Source: OMIS01 sp044350895
GTDB lineage: Bacteria; Patescibacteriota; Microgenomatia; UBA1400; PJMF01
Direction of reading: 5' to 3'
Length of the DNA stretch: 31,216 nucleotides
Assembly (NCBI GenBank): GCA_044350895.1
Contig: JBILGT010000015.1
Location: 1-31,216 of the forward strand
Shown here: one piece after another, positions 23,650 to 31,216 of the stretch
Layout: each line of letters starts with the position of its first letter
How positions within the stretch are numbered: position 1 is the stretch's first letter
Translations under genes and position numbers: made by a program
The notes under the pieces: generated by a model
What the model was told of the DNA's origin: nothing
Seen by the model: the letters and a program-made list of their open reading frames with translations, nothing else
Databases searched by the model: none

Positions 23650-25073
23650 GTGTTTTTTATCAATTCGTGTACTTTATATATATCACCAGCTCCTATTGTA
23701 AGGCAGACATCGCCACTTTGGAGCTCAAGTTGTAAATAGCCTGCTAAGTTCTCAACAGTTTTAACGTTTCTAATTTTAATTGCTGGATACTTTTCTTGAA
23801 TTGCTGTCACCAACATATCGCTGGTGATACTCGGGTCAAAGTTCTCACGGGCGGAGGCAAAAATATCGATAAGAACGACTTCTTTTGCTGTGGCAAATGC
23901 ATCAACAAATTCGTCAAATAACTGTTTGGTGCGAGAAAATGTATGTGATTGAAAAGCAATCATCACGCGTCGATTTGGGTACCAGCTGGCAATAGCAGCA
24001 ATTACTTGTTTGACCTCAGATGGATGATGTGCATAGTCATCAAAGTACAGCACACCCTTTTTTTCACCAATTTTTTCAAACCGTCGCTGCGTAGATTGGA
24101 AACTTGCCAATGCGGCGCAAGCTTCTGAAATCGGAACACCAACAACTGCACACGCCATAACAGCAAATGCGGCATTTTCTAAGTTGTAGTTGCCTGGTAC
24201 CGCAAGTGTCAATGTGAATGACTGCCCTGATTGATGATCAACTAGTGTCGTGCTGGTTTTACCCTCTTGCGACTGTGTTGCATCGGACAAAATTTGAAGA
24301 TCTGCTGTGGCATCTGTTCCTACGGTGCGTATTGTGCCAGCTGTTGTTTGGCGTGGGACATCGTGATCTCCACTATTGAGAATGAGCGTGCCCTCAGGAT
24401 TAATTTGATTAAAAAATGCTTGGAATGCTGCGGCAGTATCTGCTGGAGTTTTGTAGACATCTGGATGGTCATACTTGTAGTTGGTGCAGACGGTGACAAA
24501 TGGATGCATAAAAGAAAAACGTGGTGTAATCGGTTCGCCTCGGCTTGGGGCACTGGGGTCGGTCACATATTCATCAGCTTCGGCTACAAAGTGTTCACTT
24601 GGTGCAATCCATCTGCCAGTGTTTTCCATTCCAATTATTTTGCCCACTCCCACTGAAAATGATGGCTCATGTCCAGTTTTTTCCAGGATCCAAGTAATCA
24701 TGGCACTGGTTGTAGATTTGCCGCCCACTCCACAGACCGCAATGCCTTTTTTTGCATTAAAAAATTCAGCAACTGCGGCAGCTTGGGAAAACGTAGGAAT
24801 GCTTTTTTCTTGTGCCTGTACTACTTGGCGATTGAACTGGCCGTTGTGAGCAGCTGTGTAGATGACGCAGTCAGTTTTACTTGGTAGTTCTTGATCAAAT
24901 GAAGTATCGATTTGAATGTCCAAACTGCTCAAAACTGCTTTGGTTACAAAATCTTCTGCAGTATCACTGCCACGGACAGATTTGCCAGCATCAAGCAAAA
25001 TTTGGGCAAGTGAAGTCATTGCCACACCTTTGATGCCGACTAGGTAAAAATGTTGAAAATTTTCAAGTTTCAT
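23646..25073 (-). CDS. murC: UDP-MurNAc:L-alanine ligase family protein (MurC; Mpl-like features)
   Basis: A 475-residue Mur ligase adding the first amino acid to UDP-MurNAc. It has an N-terminal Rossmann-type UDP domain (H-F-Y-L-V-G-I-K-G-V-A-M-T, 8-20), a central ATP domain with P-loop GVGGKSTT (115-122) instead of the usual GTHGKTTT, the acidic motif EADEY (165-169), N-Y-K-Y-D-H-P-D-V-Y, and a C-terminal domain with F-D-D-Y-A-H-H-P-S-E. EADEY and the R-F-S-F-M-H-P segment recall the related ligase Mpl. The operon context favours MurC. It overlaps yvcK and murB by 4 nt each. Confidence 0.88.
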   Translation of the reverse strand: MKLENFQHFYLVGIKGVAMTSLAQILLDAGKSVRGSDTAEDFVTKAVLSSLDIQIDTSFDQELPSKTDCVIYTAAHNGQFNRQVVQAQEKSIPTFSQAAAVAEFFNAKKGIAVCGVGGKSTTSAMITWILEKTGHEPSFSVGVGKIIGMENTGRWIAPSEHFVAEADEYVTDPSAPSRGEPITPRFSFMHPFVTVCTNYKYDHPDVYKTPADTAAAFQAFFNQINPEGTLILNSGDHDVPRQTTAGTIRTVGTDATADLQILSDATQSQEGKTSTTLVDHQSGQSFTLTLAVPGNYNLENAAFAVMACAVVGVPISEACAALASFQSTQRRFEKIGEKKGVLYFDDYAHHPSEVKQVIAAIASWYPNRRVMIAFQSHTFSRTKQLFDEFVDAFATAKEVVLIDIFASARENFDPSITSDMLVTAIQEKYPAIKIRNVKTVENLAGYLQLELQSGDVCLTIGAGDIYKVHELIKNT

Positions 25074-26056
25074 AGCAGAGTTTCTAGAATAGTTTGTAGT
25101 TTTGTATGACTGTGTCGTAGTAGTGATCGTTCCACACTATCAGCTGGATTCTGAACAAATTGTTCGTCAGAAATGAGCGCAGCTCTAATAACTCGACTGT
25201 CTTCGCCTAAATCATCTCGCACAGGAGATGAATCAGCAAGTGCATACTTTGCCACTGTTTCAGATGGGATTGCTTCGTTATTAATCACAATGTGCGTAAC
25301 TTTTTTACCCAAAGCTTTTTCAATACCTTGGACGTGATCTCGTGCAGTCATATTTTTGGTGCGAGTTTGGCTTGTCATGAGATTGACCATGTAGACAATC
25401 TTGGCTTGTGTTGCCGCACAAGCAGCGGGTATGCCATCAACAATTAGTGTTGCTAAAATACTGTCGTAGTAGTCACCAGGTCCGATGATGAGTATGTCAG
25501 CCTGTTCGATAGCTGCACGTGCCGCAGGATTGAGCGGTGCTGCAGTTGTATAGGATATTTGATCAATTTTCTTGGCAGTAGAAGTCTTTTCATTCAAATG
25601 ATGTTGCCCCACGATGCTACTACCATCAGTATAGGTAATTTGTAATTGAGTATTTGCTTCAGTGACGGGCAATACTGTGCCGTTAATTGAAAATAGTTCA
25701 CCAGCTACTTTGGCAGCTTGCGTAGTGCTTTTGGTCAAATCTTGGAGTGCAGTGAGGAGTAAATTACCAAGTGTGTGACCTTTAAGTCCTGCACCGGTTT
25801 GGAATCGATATTCGAGCAGCTTTCCAAGGATCTGATCAGCGGTAGGAGATAACATGCCGGTGAGTGACTGGCGTAGATCGCCAACAGCTGGCAAGTCATA
25901 GAGATCACGCAAAATTCCTGTGGAACCACCTGAATCAGCCACTGTCACAATACTCGTACAGTCGATGTCCAGGTGTTGTGCTGCCAAGAGTACAGGGTGA
26001 ATGCCTGTGCCGCCACCAAGTACCACGCAGCGTATTCGTTCAGATTTTGTAGACAT
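25070..26056 (-). CDS. yvcK: YvcK/GlmR-type gluconeogenesis factor (CofD-like fold)
   Basis: A 328-residue protein with the family's V-L-G-G-G-T-G (12-18), A-D-S-G-G-S-T-G (40-47), D-L-R-Q-S-L and the G-L-K-G-H-T-L-G-N-L-L motif. YvcK/GlmR binds UDP-GlcNAc and, in Bacillus, stimulates GlmS so that carbon flows into wall precursors. Here it lies between murE and murC with a 5-nt gap and a 4-nt overlap, so it is made together with the pathway it would regulate. CofD itself (F420 biosynthesis) is less likely in this context. Confidence 0.88.
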   Translation of the reverse strand: MSTKSERIRCVVLGGGTGIHPVLLAAQHLDIDCTSIVTVADSGGSTGILRDLYDLPAVGDLRQSLTGMLSPTADQILGKLLEYRFQTGAGLKGHTLGNLLLTALQDLTKSTTQAAKVAGELFSINGTVLPVTEANTQLQITYTDGSSIVGQHHLNEKTSTAKKIDQISYTTAAPLNPAARAAIEQADILIIGPGDYYDSILATLIVDGIPAACAATQAKIVYMVNLMTSQTRTKNMTARDHVQGIEKALGKKVTHIVINNEAIPSETVAKYALADSSPVRDDLGEDSRVIRAALISDEQFVQNPADSVERSLLRHSHTKLQTILETLL

Positions 26057-26061
26057 ATAGG

Positions 26062-27270
26062 CTACTTTTCTAACTGTAAAATTTCTCTCACAGCTTGTGC
26101 GTCATTCCAAGGGTACTCGATAGTACCATAGCACATACTTTCTTCATGCCCTTTGCCAAAGATACCAACAGTATCACCAGGCTTGGCATACTTCAGAAGT
26201 GCTGCAGTTACTGCTTCTTTGCGATCAGCAATCGAGATAACTTTGGCATGCGTATCAACAATGCCCTCTTTCATCTGTCTGATAATTGACCAAATATCTT
26301 CAGTGCGTGGATCTTCTGCAGTGAAGATGGCAAGATCAGCAAGCTCTGAGCCAATTCTACCCATTGCTGGACGCTTGGACGTATCTCGAAGTCCTGCACA
26401 CCCAAAGACCGCAATCAGTCTGCCGTGAGGGTGCTCTGAGCGAATCGCTTTCAAAACAGCTTCAAGTGCTTGTGGGGTATGGGCAAAGTCTACAATTACT
26501 CTGAATGGTTTTTCAGTAACGACTTGCATTCTGCCAGGGACTCCCGAGAAGTTTTTCAATCCTGCGCATGCGTCATCATCACTCACGCCCAGTTCATGTC
26601 CAATTAAATATGCCAAGCGAGCATTCATTTGATTGTAATCTTCAGGGAATTTGTCTTTGATAGTACGGCGCACTTTGGCAGGAAGTTCGTCTTCTGCGGA
26701 ATATGGATTCATACTATCTGTCAGGCGATCCAAATCTTTAATTTTTTTGTATGACTCATCATCAGCATTTACAAATGACTTTTCAGCGGCATCAAGAATA
26801 AGTAGTTTGGCTTTAACGTACTCGTCATAGTTGATGTGATAATCAAGATGTTCACGGTCAATGTTGGTGAGTCCAGCGATCTGTGGATGAATGCCCCAAT
26901 TACGGTATTGGTAGGCTCCGTGTGAGGTGGTTTCTAGGACCAAGTGTGTATATCCTTCATCCACCATTTGCCTCATAAATTGATAGACAAGCTTGGGTTG
27001 TGGTGAAGTGACGTGAAAACCAGTATCCACTTTGTCTTCACCTTTAAACGCTGCCACTGTACTGATGAGTGCTACTTTTTTCCCGGCAGCTTTCAAGACG
27101 TTGTAGGTCAGTGTGCTGGTCGTGGTTTTACCATCAGTTCCAGTAATGGCGACGATTGTGAGATGCTGATTGGGAAACTTATAAAAAATTTGTGCTGGCA
27201 AGCCCTCGAGTAGACCTGTCTTGAAGAAATGAAACACTCGTTTGAGTTTATAGATAATCAGTTTTAGCAT
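26062..27270 (-). CDS. murE: MurE-type Mur ligase lacking the N-terminal UDP-binding domain
   Basis: A 402-residue ligase predicted to add the third residue to UDP-MurNAc-dipeptide. The ATP domain begins almost at once: P-loop GTDGKTTT (44-51), E-T-T-S-H-G (113-118), N-I-D-R-E-H-L-D-Y-H (136-145) and K155 as the likely carbamylated Lys. In the C-terminal domain GVPGRMQ and the substrate motif EDPR (319-322) replace the DNPR found in diaminopimelate-adding enzymes, keeping the Arg. Canonical MurE is ~490 residues; the missing ~90 correspond to the uridine-binding domain, replaced by a basic/hydrophobic ~35-residue leader. The third amino acid cannot be fixed from this. MurT-like amidation partners are an alternative, less likely in this operon. 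Confidence 0.88.
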   Translation of the reverse strand: MLKLIIYKLKRVFHFFKTGLLEGLPAQIFYKFPNQHLTIVAITGTDGKTTTSTLTYNVLKAAGKKVALISTVAAFKGEDKVDTGFHVTSPQPKLVYQFMRQMVDEGYTHLVLETTSHGAYQYRNWGIHPQIAGLTNIDREHLDYHINYDEYVKAKLLILDAAEKSFVNADDESYKKIKDLDRLTDSMNPYSAEDELPAKVRRTIKDKFPEDYNQMNARLAYLIGHELGVSDDDACAGLKNFSGVPGRMQVVTEKPFRVIVDFAHTPQALEAVLKAIRSEHPHGRLIAVFGCAGLRDTSKRPAMGRIGSELADLAIFTAEDPRTEDIWSIIRQMKEGIVDTHAKVISIADRKEAVTAALLKYAKPGDTVGIFGKGHEESMCYGTIEYPWNDAQAVREILQLEK

Positions 27271-27318
27271 GGTTGAGAGTTATTATACGGCACAACTCAG
27301 TAAAATTTTTGAGGTGGT

Positions 27319-29154
27319 TTAGTCACCCACTGGAGCTTTCGCTGTAGCTGGCTTTAGTACATCTGCTGGACTGCGATCAGGAGGAAGATTTAGCAATAAA
27401 AACAAATCTTTTGCAGTGTTGTACCAGAGTGGCGCCGCCGTCTCGGACGCCCATTGTGATGATGTCGGAGCCAGCAGTTTTACAACCATGACAAACTGTG
27501 GATCGTCGGGCGGCGCAAACCCAATGAAGCTAGCCATTGTTTTACTTTCTTCGTAGCCACCACTTTCCGCCGCAATTTGCGAAGTTCCTGTTTTGCCAGC
27601 AATCCAGTGTGTTCGAGATGCAGTCCACTGCGCCTCACCATGTCCAGCGGATTCAATCATCATTTTAGTGACAGTATCAGCAGTTTCTTTAGAAATGACT
27701 CGGCGCTCTTCGACTGGCTCCGGAGTAATTGTTTGTCCACTGCCCCAGTCTGTCACGCTCTCAATAATGCGTGGTCGAATCATGACTCCCCCATTGGCAA
27801 TAGTGCTGATTGCTCGCATGAGTTGTAGTGACGTGGTGCCAATACCTTGACCAAATGAAATCGTAGCAAGTTCCACAGGTCCCCATTTACTGGGGAATGG
27901 AGTTTTTCGATCACCTTGTAATTCAATATGGAGTGCTTCGCCTACACCGAACTTTTGGAGATATTCTTTAAATTTGTCAGGTCCAAGTTTTTCAGCCACA
28001 AAAATCATGGCTGTATTATCTGATTTTGCCAAGCCATCAGTCATTGTAATGTTGGGGTGATACTCATCATTCCAGGTTTTGATGGTGTACTTACCAAACA
28101 CTCGTGGCCCTGCACAGGTATCGCACTGCGTATCAGGAGTAATCAAACCTGCATCAATTCCTGAGGCAACGGTGAGAATTTTAAACGTTGAACCAGGCTC
28201 ATATACTGAACTCAAACTAGGATTGGGATAGGTGCGTGCTGGGTACCGATAAAAATGTCGTTGATCATATTTTGGAGTAGCTGCCATGGCCAGAATTGCC
28301 CCCGTTTTAGGATTCATAATAATAATTTCGCCTGCTTCCGCGCCATACCGCTCCATGCCAAACTCTAATTTTTGTTCTGCCAAATTTTGAATATCACGTC
28401 TGATGGTGAGTGTAATATCTCGACCATCGAGCATAATGGGTTTAGGTTCATCTTCACTGGGAAGTGGTAGTCCAAATGCATCAGCCATGATTGTGGTTTT
28501 TTGTGAGCGAGCTTTGAGTTCTTGCTCGAGTGCACCTTCAATACCAAAGTAACCAATATCATTCCCGTCATCATCTTTACCCACAAATCCTGTTAAGTGT
28601 GCTGCCATTGAAGCTTCAGGATAGTAGCGCTTTTCGTACTGATCAAAGCCAACACCTTTGAGCTTCATTTCAGCAATTTTGTCACGAGTTTCCTGAGAAA
28701 CTGTTCCAATGAGACTCACCCATTTACTGTTTTTGTTTTCTAACTTTTTCTTAATTTGTTCTTGAATAGTTTCCGCGGTTATTTCACTTTGCGCTGAAGG
28801 CGAAGCAGTTTGATATTCCAGAACATCTTGAACTACCAGTGGTGCAAGCAATGAAGAAAGAACTGCTGGTTCTTGATTGAGAATATACGGCTGTGCAAAA
28901 AGTCGGTACACCCGTTCATTACTGACGAGGGTATGACCATCTGAAGTGAGAATTGTGCCTCGTTTTCCAGTTGAAGTGAATTTGCGTTCATACTGATCAT
29001 TGGCTTGCGCTTTGAGTCGATCACCCTCAATAACTTGCCAGTAGAATAATCTGGAGAGTACAACAAAAATACCTAAAATAAATCCAAAAAGAAGCAGCCG
29101 TTCTCGACTAACATGATGCGGATCTGTTTTGATACGTGAGGAAGCAAGTGCCAT
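27319..29154 (-). CDS. ftsI: Septal penicillin-binding protein (FtsI/PBP2-type transpeptidase)
   Basis: A 611-residue class B PBP. A membrane helix lies at about 20-40, then the dimerisation/pedestal domain (R-G-T-I-L-T at 65-70) and the transpeptidase domain with S322-T-F-K325, S378-D-N380 and K521-T-G523, all three catalytic motifs intact. A Cys pair (C344, C347) lies between the first two. There are no PASTA domains. It crosslinks strands made by FtsW. It is 25 nt after ftsL and 48 nt before murE in the operon. Confidence 0.95.
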   Translation of the reverse strand: MALASSRIKTDPHHVSRERLLLFGFILGIFVVLSRLFYWQVIEGDRLKAQANDQYERKFTSTGKRGTILTSDGHTLVSNERVYRLFAQPYILNQEPAVLSSLLAPLVVQDVLEYQTASPSAQSEITAETIQEQIKKKLENKNSKWVSLIGTVSQETRDKIAEMKLKGVGFDQYEKRYYPEASMAAHLTGFVGKDDDGNDIGYFGIEGALEQELKARSQKTTIMADAFGLPLPSEDEPKPIMLDGRDITLTIRRDIQNLAEQKLEFGMERYGAEAGEIIIMNPKTGAILAMAATPKYDQRHFYRYPARTYPNPSLSSVYEPGSTFKILTVASGIDAGLITPDTQCDTCAGPRVFGKYTIKTWNDEYHPNITMTDGLAKSDNTAMIFVAEKLGPDKFKEYLQKFGVGEALHIELQGDRKTPFPSKWGPVELATISFGQGIGTTSLQLMRAISTIANGGVMIRPRIIESVTDWGSGQTITPEPVEERRVISKETADTVTKMMIESAGHGEAQWTASRTHWIAGKTGTSQIAAESGGYEESKTMASFIGFAPPDDPQFVMVVKLLAPTSSQWASETAAPLWYNTAKDLFLLLNLPPDRSPADVLKPATAKAPVGD

Positions 29155-29179
29155 ACGAACATACTAGCCGAGCTACACA

Positions 29180-29464
29180 CTACTGCAAACTAGCAACATT
29201 AGCAGATGGGGCAATGACGATGACTTGTTTGATAGGTGAAAACTCTGCTACAAGATCTGAACTTTTAATGCTTGCGAGTGATCGTTGATCAGCAAGTTGT
29301 GCCATGATGGCAGATTTTTTTTGATTGAGTTGTCGTTGCTCTTGTTGGTATTCACTGACACTAAATCCGTGGTGAACAACCAGACTGCGTTGATATAAGG
29401 TGTGACCTGCTTTGCCAAAGACAACAAGGGCAAGGATGATGTAGTACAAGGCAGCTTTAGACAT
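29180..29464 (-). CDS. ftsL: FtsL-like bitopic division protein
   Basis: Start chosen at ATG 29464 (94 residues). It follows the rsmH stop by 1 nt and leads directly into a membrane helix (about residues 4-20); the frame's upstream extension lies inside rsmH. After the helix comes a Gln-rich coiled-coil stretch (S-E-Y-Q-Q-E-Q-R-Q-L-N) and a short C-terminal tail. Sequence similarity in FtsL is always weak, so the call rests on size, topology and the rsmH-ftsL-ftsI order. It would bridge FtsQ and the FtsW/FtsI synthase. Confidence 0.78.
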   Translation of the reverse strand: MSKAALYYIILALVVFGKAGHTLYQRSLVVHHGFSVSEYQQEQRQLNQKKSAIMAQLADQRSLASIKSSDLVAEFSPIKQVIVIAPSANVASLQ

Positions 29465-29465
29465 A

Positions 29466-30356
29466 TTAATTTTTCCTAAAAAATCGAAGCTTGGCACTTC
29501 TAGAATTCGGGTTTCTCTTGATTTCAGCTTCGTCAGCTGCGAGTGGTTTTTTACTACTGATTGATCCTGTACCTGCTGCTTCCCAGTCTCGGAATGCAAC
29601 TTTAGCAAGGCGATCTTCACCTTCGTGAAATGAAATTGTTGCGATGATGCCACTTGGTGCTACAACTGCCAAGGCTTGTGGCAGGGCTGCTGCAATTTCA
29701 TCAAGTTCACTATTTACAGCGATTCTGAGTGCTTGGAAGACTTTGGTGGCTGGGTGAAGATGGCCACGGCGCTCATGTTTGACACGCTCAACGAGTGTGG
29801 CAAGTTGTGTTGTGGTTGTAATAGGCACTGATGAATTTTTAATGGCTCGTGCTACTGCTTTTGATTCATGCTCCCCACCGAACTCTTCAAACATCAGTGC
29901 AAGTTGTTTCTCAGGTAAAACTGCGAGCAGATCTTTGGCCATTACACCAAGTCTAGTGTCCATGCGCATATCGAGTTCTCCATCCTCCAGGAAACTAAAT
30001 CCACGAGCTCCTGAAGTGAGCTGATCTGCGCTAGTGCCGAAGTCAAATAAAATTCCCATAATCTTCTCAATATTTTTTTCTTTTTGTACTTGTTCAACTT
30101 CTGTTTTTAAATTTGCAAAGGAGCTATGCACAAGAATTAAAATTCCTGCTGCTACTTCTTTGGCAAACATTTCTGTGCCGTATGCGAGTGCTTCACTGTC
30201 CCAGTCAAAAGCAATAACATGTGCACCTTGGTCGATCATGGCTTGTGTGTGGCCACCTCTTCCAAATGTTGCGTCTAGATACCACTCGCCTGGTTTAATT
30301 TCCAAACCTTCAATCGTTTGTGCGAGCATGACTGGCTGATGTCGTTTGCTTGTCAT
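29466..30356 (-). CDS. rsmH: 16S rRNA (cytosine-1402-N4) methyltransferase RsmH
   Basis: A 296-residue SAM-dependent methyltransferase (MraW). The N-terminal H-Q-P-V-M is the conserved start region, D-A-T-F-G-R-G-G-H (28-36) is the SAM loop, and D-F-G-T-S-A-D-Q-L with R-G-F-S-F and D-M-R-M-D form the family signature; R-N-P-N-S-R-S-A-K-L-R is the standard C-terminus. It overlaps mraZ by 47 nt, in the second position of the operon as in most bacteria. Confidence 0.96.
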   Translation of the reverse strand: MTSKRHQPVMLAQTIEGLEIKPGEWYLDATFGRGGHTQAMIDQGAHVIAFDWDSEALAYGTEMFAKEVAAGILILVHSSFANLKTEVEQVQKEKNIEKIMGILFDFGTSADQLTSGARGFSFLEDGELDMRMDTRLGVMAKDLLAVLPEKQLALMFEEFGGEHESKAVARAIKNSSVPITTTTQLATLVERVKHERRGHLHPATKVFQALRIAVNSELDEIAAALPQALAVVAPSGIIATISFHEGEDRLAKVAFRDWEAAGTGSISSKKPLAADEAEIKRNPNSRSAKLRFFRKN

Positions 30357-30774
30357 ATGAACTAAATCTTTCTGCTAAGTCTTCTGCCTGCGGCTCCAAT
30401 TGTTTGAGGTAGTCGTGATACTTATCACGATCCCAAACTTCAACGCGATTGATGCTTCCCACAATCACCACGTTTTTTTTGAGTCCAGCAAAGGCAGTCA
30501 AGTACTCGGGCAGTTGTACTCGACCAGCTTTATCAGGCGTAACCTCTTGAGCTTCATTTGCAAAAAGCCGAGTGAGGTCACGAGTATCTTTGTTTGTAAA
30601 TGTGCGTGTCGTTATTTGAGAAAGCTCTTGTTTGAACTGTTCTGGACTCAGTAAAAACAAACAACCATCTAGTCCTCTTGTAACGATCCATTCAGTCTGT
30701 TCAGTTCGAAATGGTTTGGGTAAGGACACTCTGCCATTGTCTTCCAGCGTGTGGTAGTATGTGCCTATTAACAT
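30310..30774 (-). CDS. mraZ: Transcriptional regulator MraZ
   Basis: A 154-residue protein with two AbrB/SpoVT-type half sites, D-N-G-R-V-S-L-P (about 12-19) and D-K-A-G-R-V-Q-L-P (about 81-89). MraZ assembles as a ring and represses its own dcw operon by binding repeated TGGGN boxes. Only one TGGGA is visible upstream (30796-30800), so autoregulation is not evident here. It is the first gene of the operon. Confidence 0.95.
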   Translation of the reverse strand: MLIGTYYHTLEDNGRVSLPKPFRTEQTEWIVTRGLDGCLFLLSPEQFKQELSQITTRTFTNKDTRDLTRLFANEAQEVTPDKAGRVQLPEYLTAFAGLKKNVVIVGSINRVEVWDRDKYHDYLKQLEPQAEDLAERFSSYDKQTTSASHARTND

Positions 30775-30887
30775 TTATATAAGTTACTTTCCCATTTCTT
30801 ACCGACTTCACACAGTATCTCAAGACTACCAGGCTTTGTAAAGACAGAAATAAGCCGAAACACCTAGTAAAAATGACTGATATATGT

Positions 30888-30893
30888 TATAAT
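30888..30893 (+). promoter_or_regulatory. Extended -10 promoter of the right-edge small gene
   Basis: TGTTATAAT (30885-30893) is a perfect extended -10 (TGnTATAAT). The start would be near 30900, in the mraZ divergent spacer. The reverse strand of the same A/T block also reads TATTAT and may serve mraZ, but no -35 supports this. Confidence 0.55.
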
Positions 30894-30901
30894 AATGAGT
30901 A

Positions 30902-31150
30902 TTGAATACATACAAAATTATGAACAAAGAAGCACACAGAGAAAATTTAGAAGTCTCACCATTAGAACGCAAAATGTCGTTTTTTATGTTTTTGGTGGAA
31001 GCAAGAGTAGTGATCCAACAAATTGAAAAAGATTTGACAGGCAAGCCGTTTTGGAAAGTTGCAGAAACTAAGCTGAAAAATCTGTATGCTGAGTTTCAAG
31101 CTCAGATGAAGAACTTCCTATGTCAATTCCCCAATTTACTGCATAGTTAG
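30902..31150 (+). CDS. Small helical protein of unknown function
   Basis: Two starts are possible: TTG 30902 (82 residues), which would be nearly leaderless behind the TATAAT box, or ATG 30920 (76 residues). No Shine-Dalgarno is visible for either. The protein is predicted all-helical and amphipathic (PLERKMSFFMFLVEARVVIQ, later FWKVAETKLKNLYAEFQAQM) with a Cys near the end. I do not recognise a family. It is divergent from mraZ and its 3' end overlaps a possible gene on the other strand. Confidence 0.5.
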   Translation: MNTYKIMNKEAHRENLEVSPLERKMSFFMFLVEARVVIQQIEKDLTGKPFWKVAETKLKNLYAEFQAQMKNFLCQFPNLLHS

Positions 31151-31216
31151 TTGAGAGATATAAGGGATGGTTTTCCAGCCATATTTCTGAGCAAACTGAT
31201 TGGGACTGAGCTGAGC
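31136..31216 (-). CDS. Possible 3' end of a gene entering from the right edge
   Basis: On the minus strand a stop-free frame of 26 codons runs from the window edge to TAA at 31136-31138. Its reading L-S-P-N-Q-F-A-Q-K-Y-G-W-K-T looks like real protein, perhaps near a helix-turn-helix, but the piece is short. It overlaps the small plus-strand gene by 15 nt. Confidence 0.3.
   Translation of the reverse strand, partial: AQLSPNQFAQKYGWKTIPYISQLTMQ

Noticed and set aside
29465..29653. N-terminal extension of FtsL
   Set aside because: Lies inside rsmH; the membrane helix follows the start at 29464 directly.
30775..30900. MraZ operator boxes (repeated TGGGN)
   Set aside because: Only a single TGGGA is present, not the spaced array needed to claim an operator.
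1..31216. CRISPR arrays, tRNA or rRNA genes, insertion sequences, recoded TGA
   Set aside because: No repeat-spacer pattern, tRNA-like cloverleaf, rRNA or transposase was seen; TGA serves as stop in several ATGA overlaps and is not found inside conserved genes.

Overview
The window is a bacterial chromosome segment. Roughly its right half (14547-30774, minus strand) is one compact division and cell-wall (dcw) operon. Its left half is a patchwork of small accessory genes of uneven base composition. Several features point to a reduced or deep-branching lineage such as Patescibacteria (CPR): 4-nt ATGA overlaps, a murE-type ligase without its N-terminal domain, a MurA with Asp in place of the catalytic Cys, YvcK inside the dcw cluster, a type-2 isoleucyl-tRNA synthetase, and many start codons about 7 nt behind a -10 box with no Shine-Dalgarno. 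The lineage is an inference. TGA is a normal stop here, so the TGA-recoded lineages are excluded.

Layout. 1-3810: a secreted HxxxH-like protein that is open at the left edge, a PH-domain membrane protein, a VOC/YdeI gene pair and a receiver-domain protein. 3850-5431: a zeta-toxin-like kinase with a DUF2188 partner, bracketed by two directly repeated 3' ends of a GNAT acetyltransferase gene. One copy is an orphan fragment; the other carries a 29-nt deletion. 5431-7306: two AT-rich genes of unknown function. 7303-10760: ileS behind a long leader that contains a T-box riboswitch with what looks like an ultrashort Stem I. 10761-14319: three exported proteins (beta-propeller, CAP domain, and a GC-rich Ca-binding-repeat protein likely gained by transfer).

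14547-30774: in transcription order mraZ, rsmH, ftsL, ftsI (PBP), murE, yvcK, murC, murB, murA, mraY, ftsW, murG, ftsQ, ftsA, ftsZ. The genes are overlapping or nearly so, which implies one polycistronic unit leading from UDP-GlcNAc (MurA, MurB) through UDP-MurNAc-peptide (MurC, MurE), lipid I and II (MraY, MurG) and polymerisation and crosslinking (FtsW, PBP) to the divisome (FtsL, FtsQ, FtsA, FtsZ). murD, murF and ddl are not present. At the right edge a small unknown gene diverges from mraZ.

The most notable points are the ileS T-box, the kinase/DUF2188 cassette between GNAT repeats, the recurring leaderless promoter arrangement, and several departures from consensus in the Mur enzymes.
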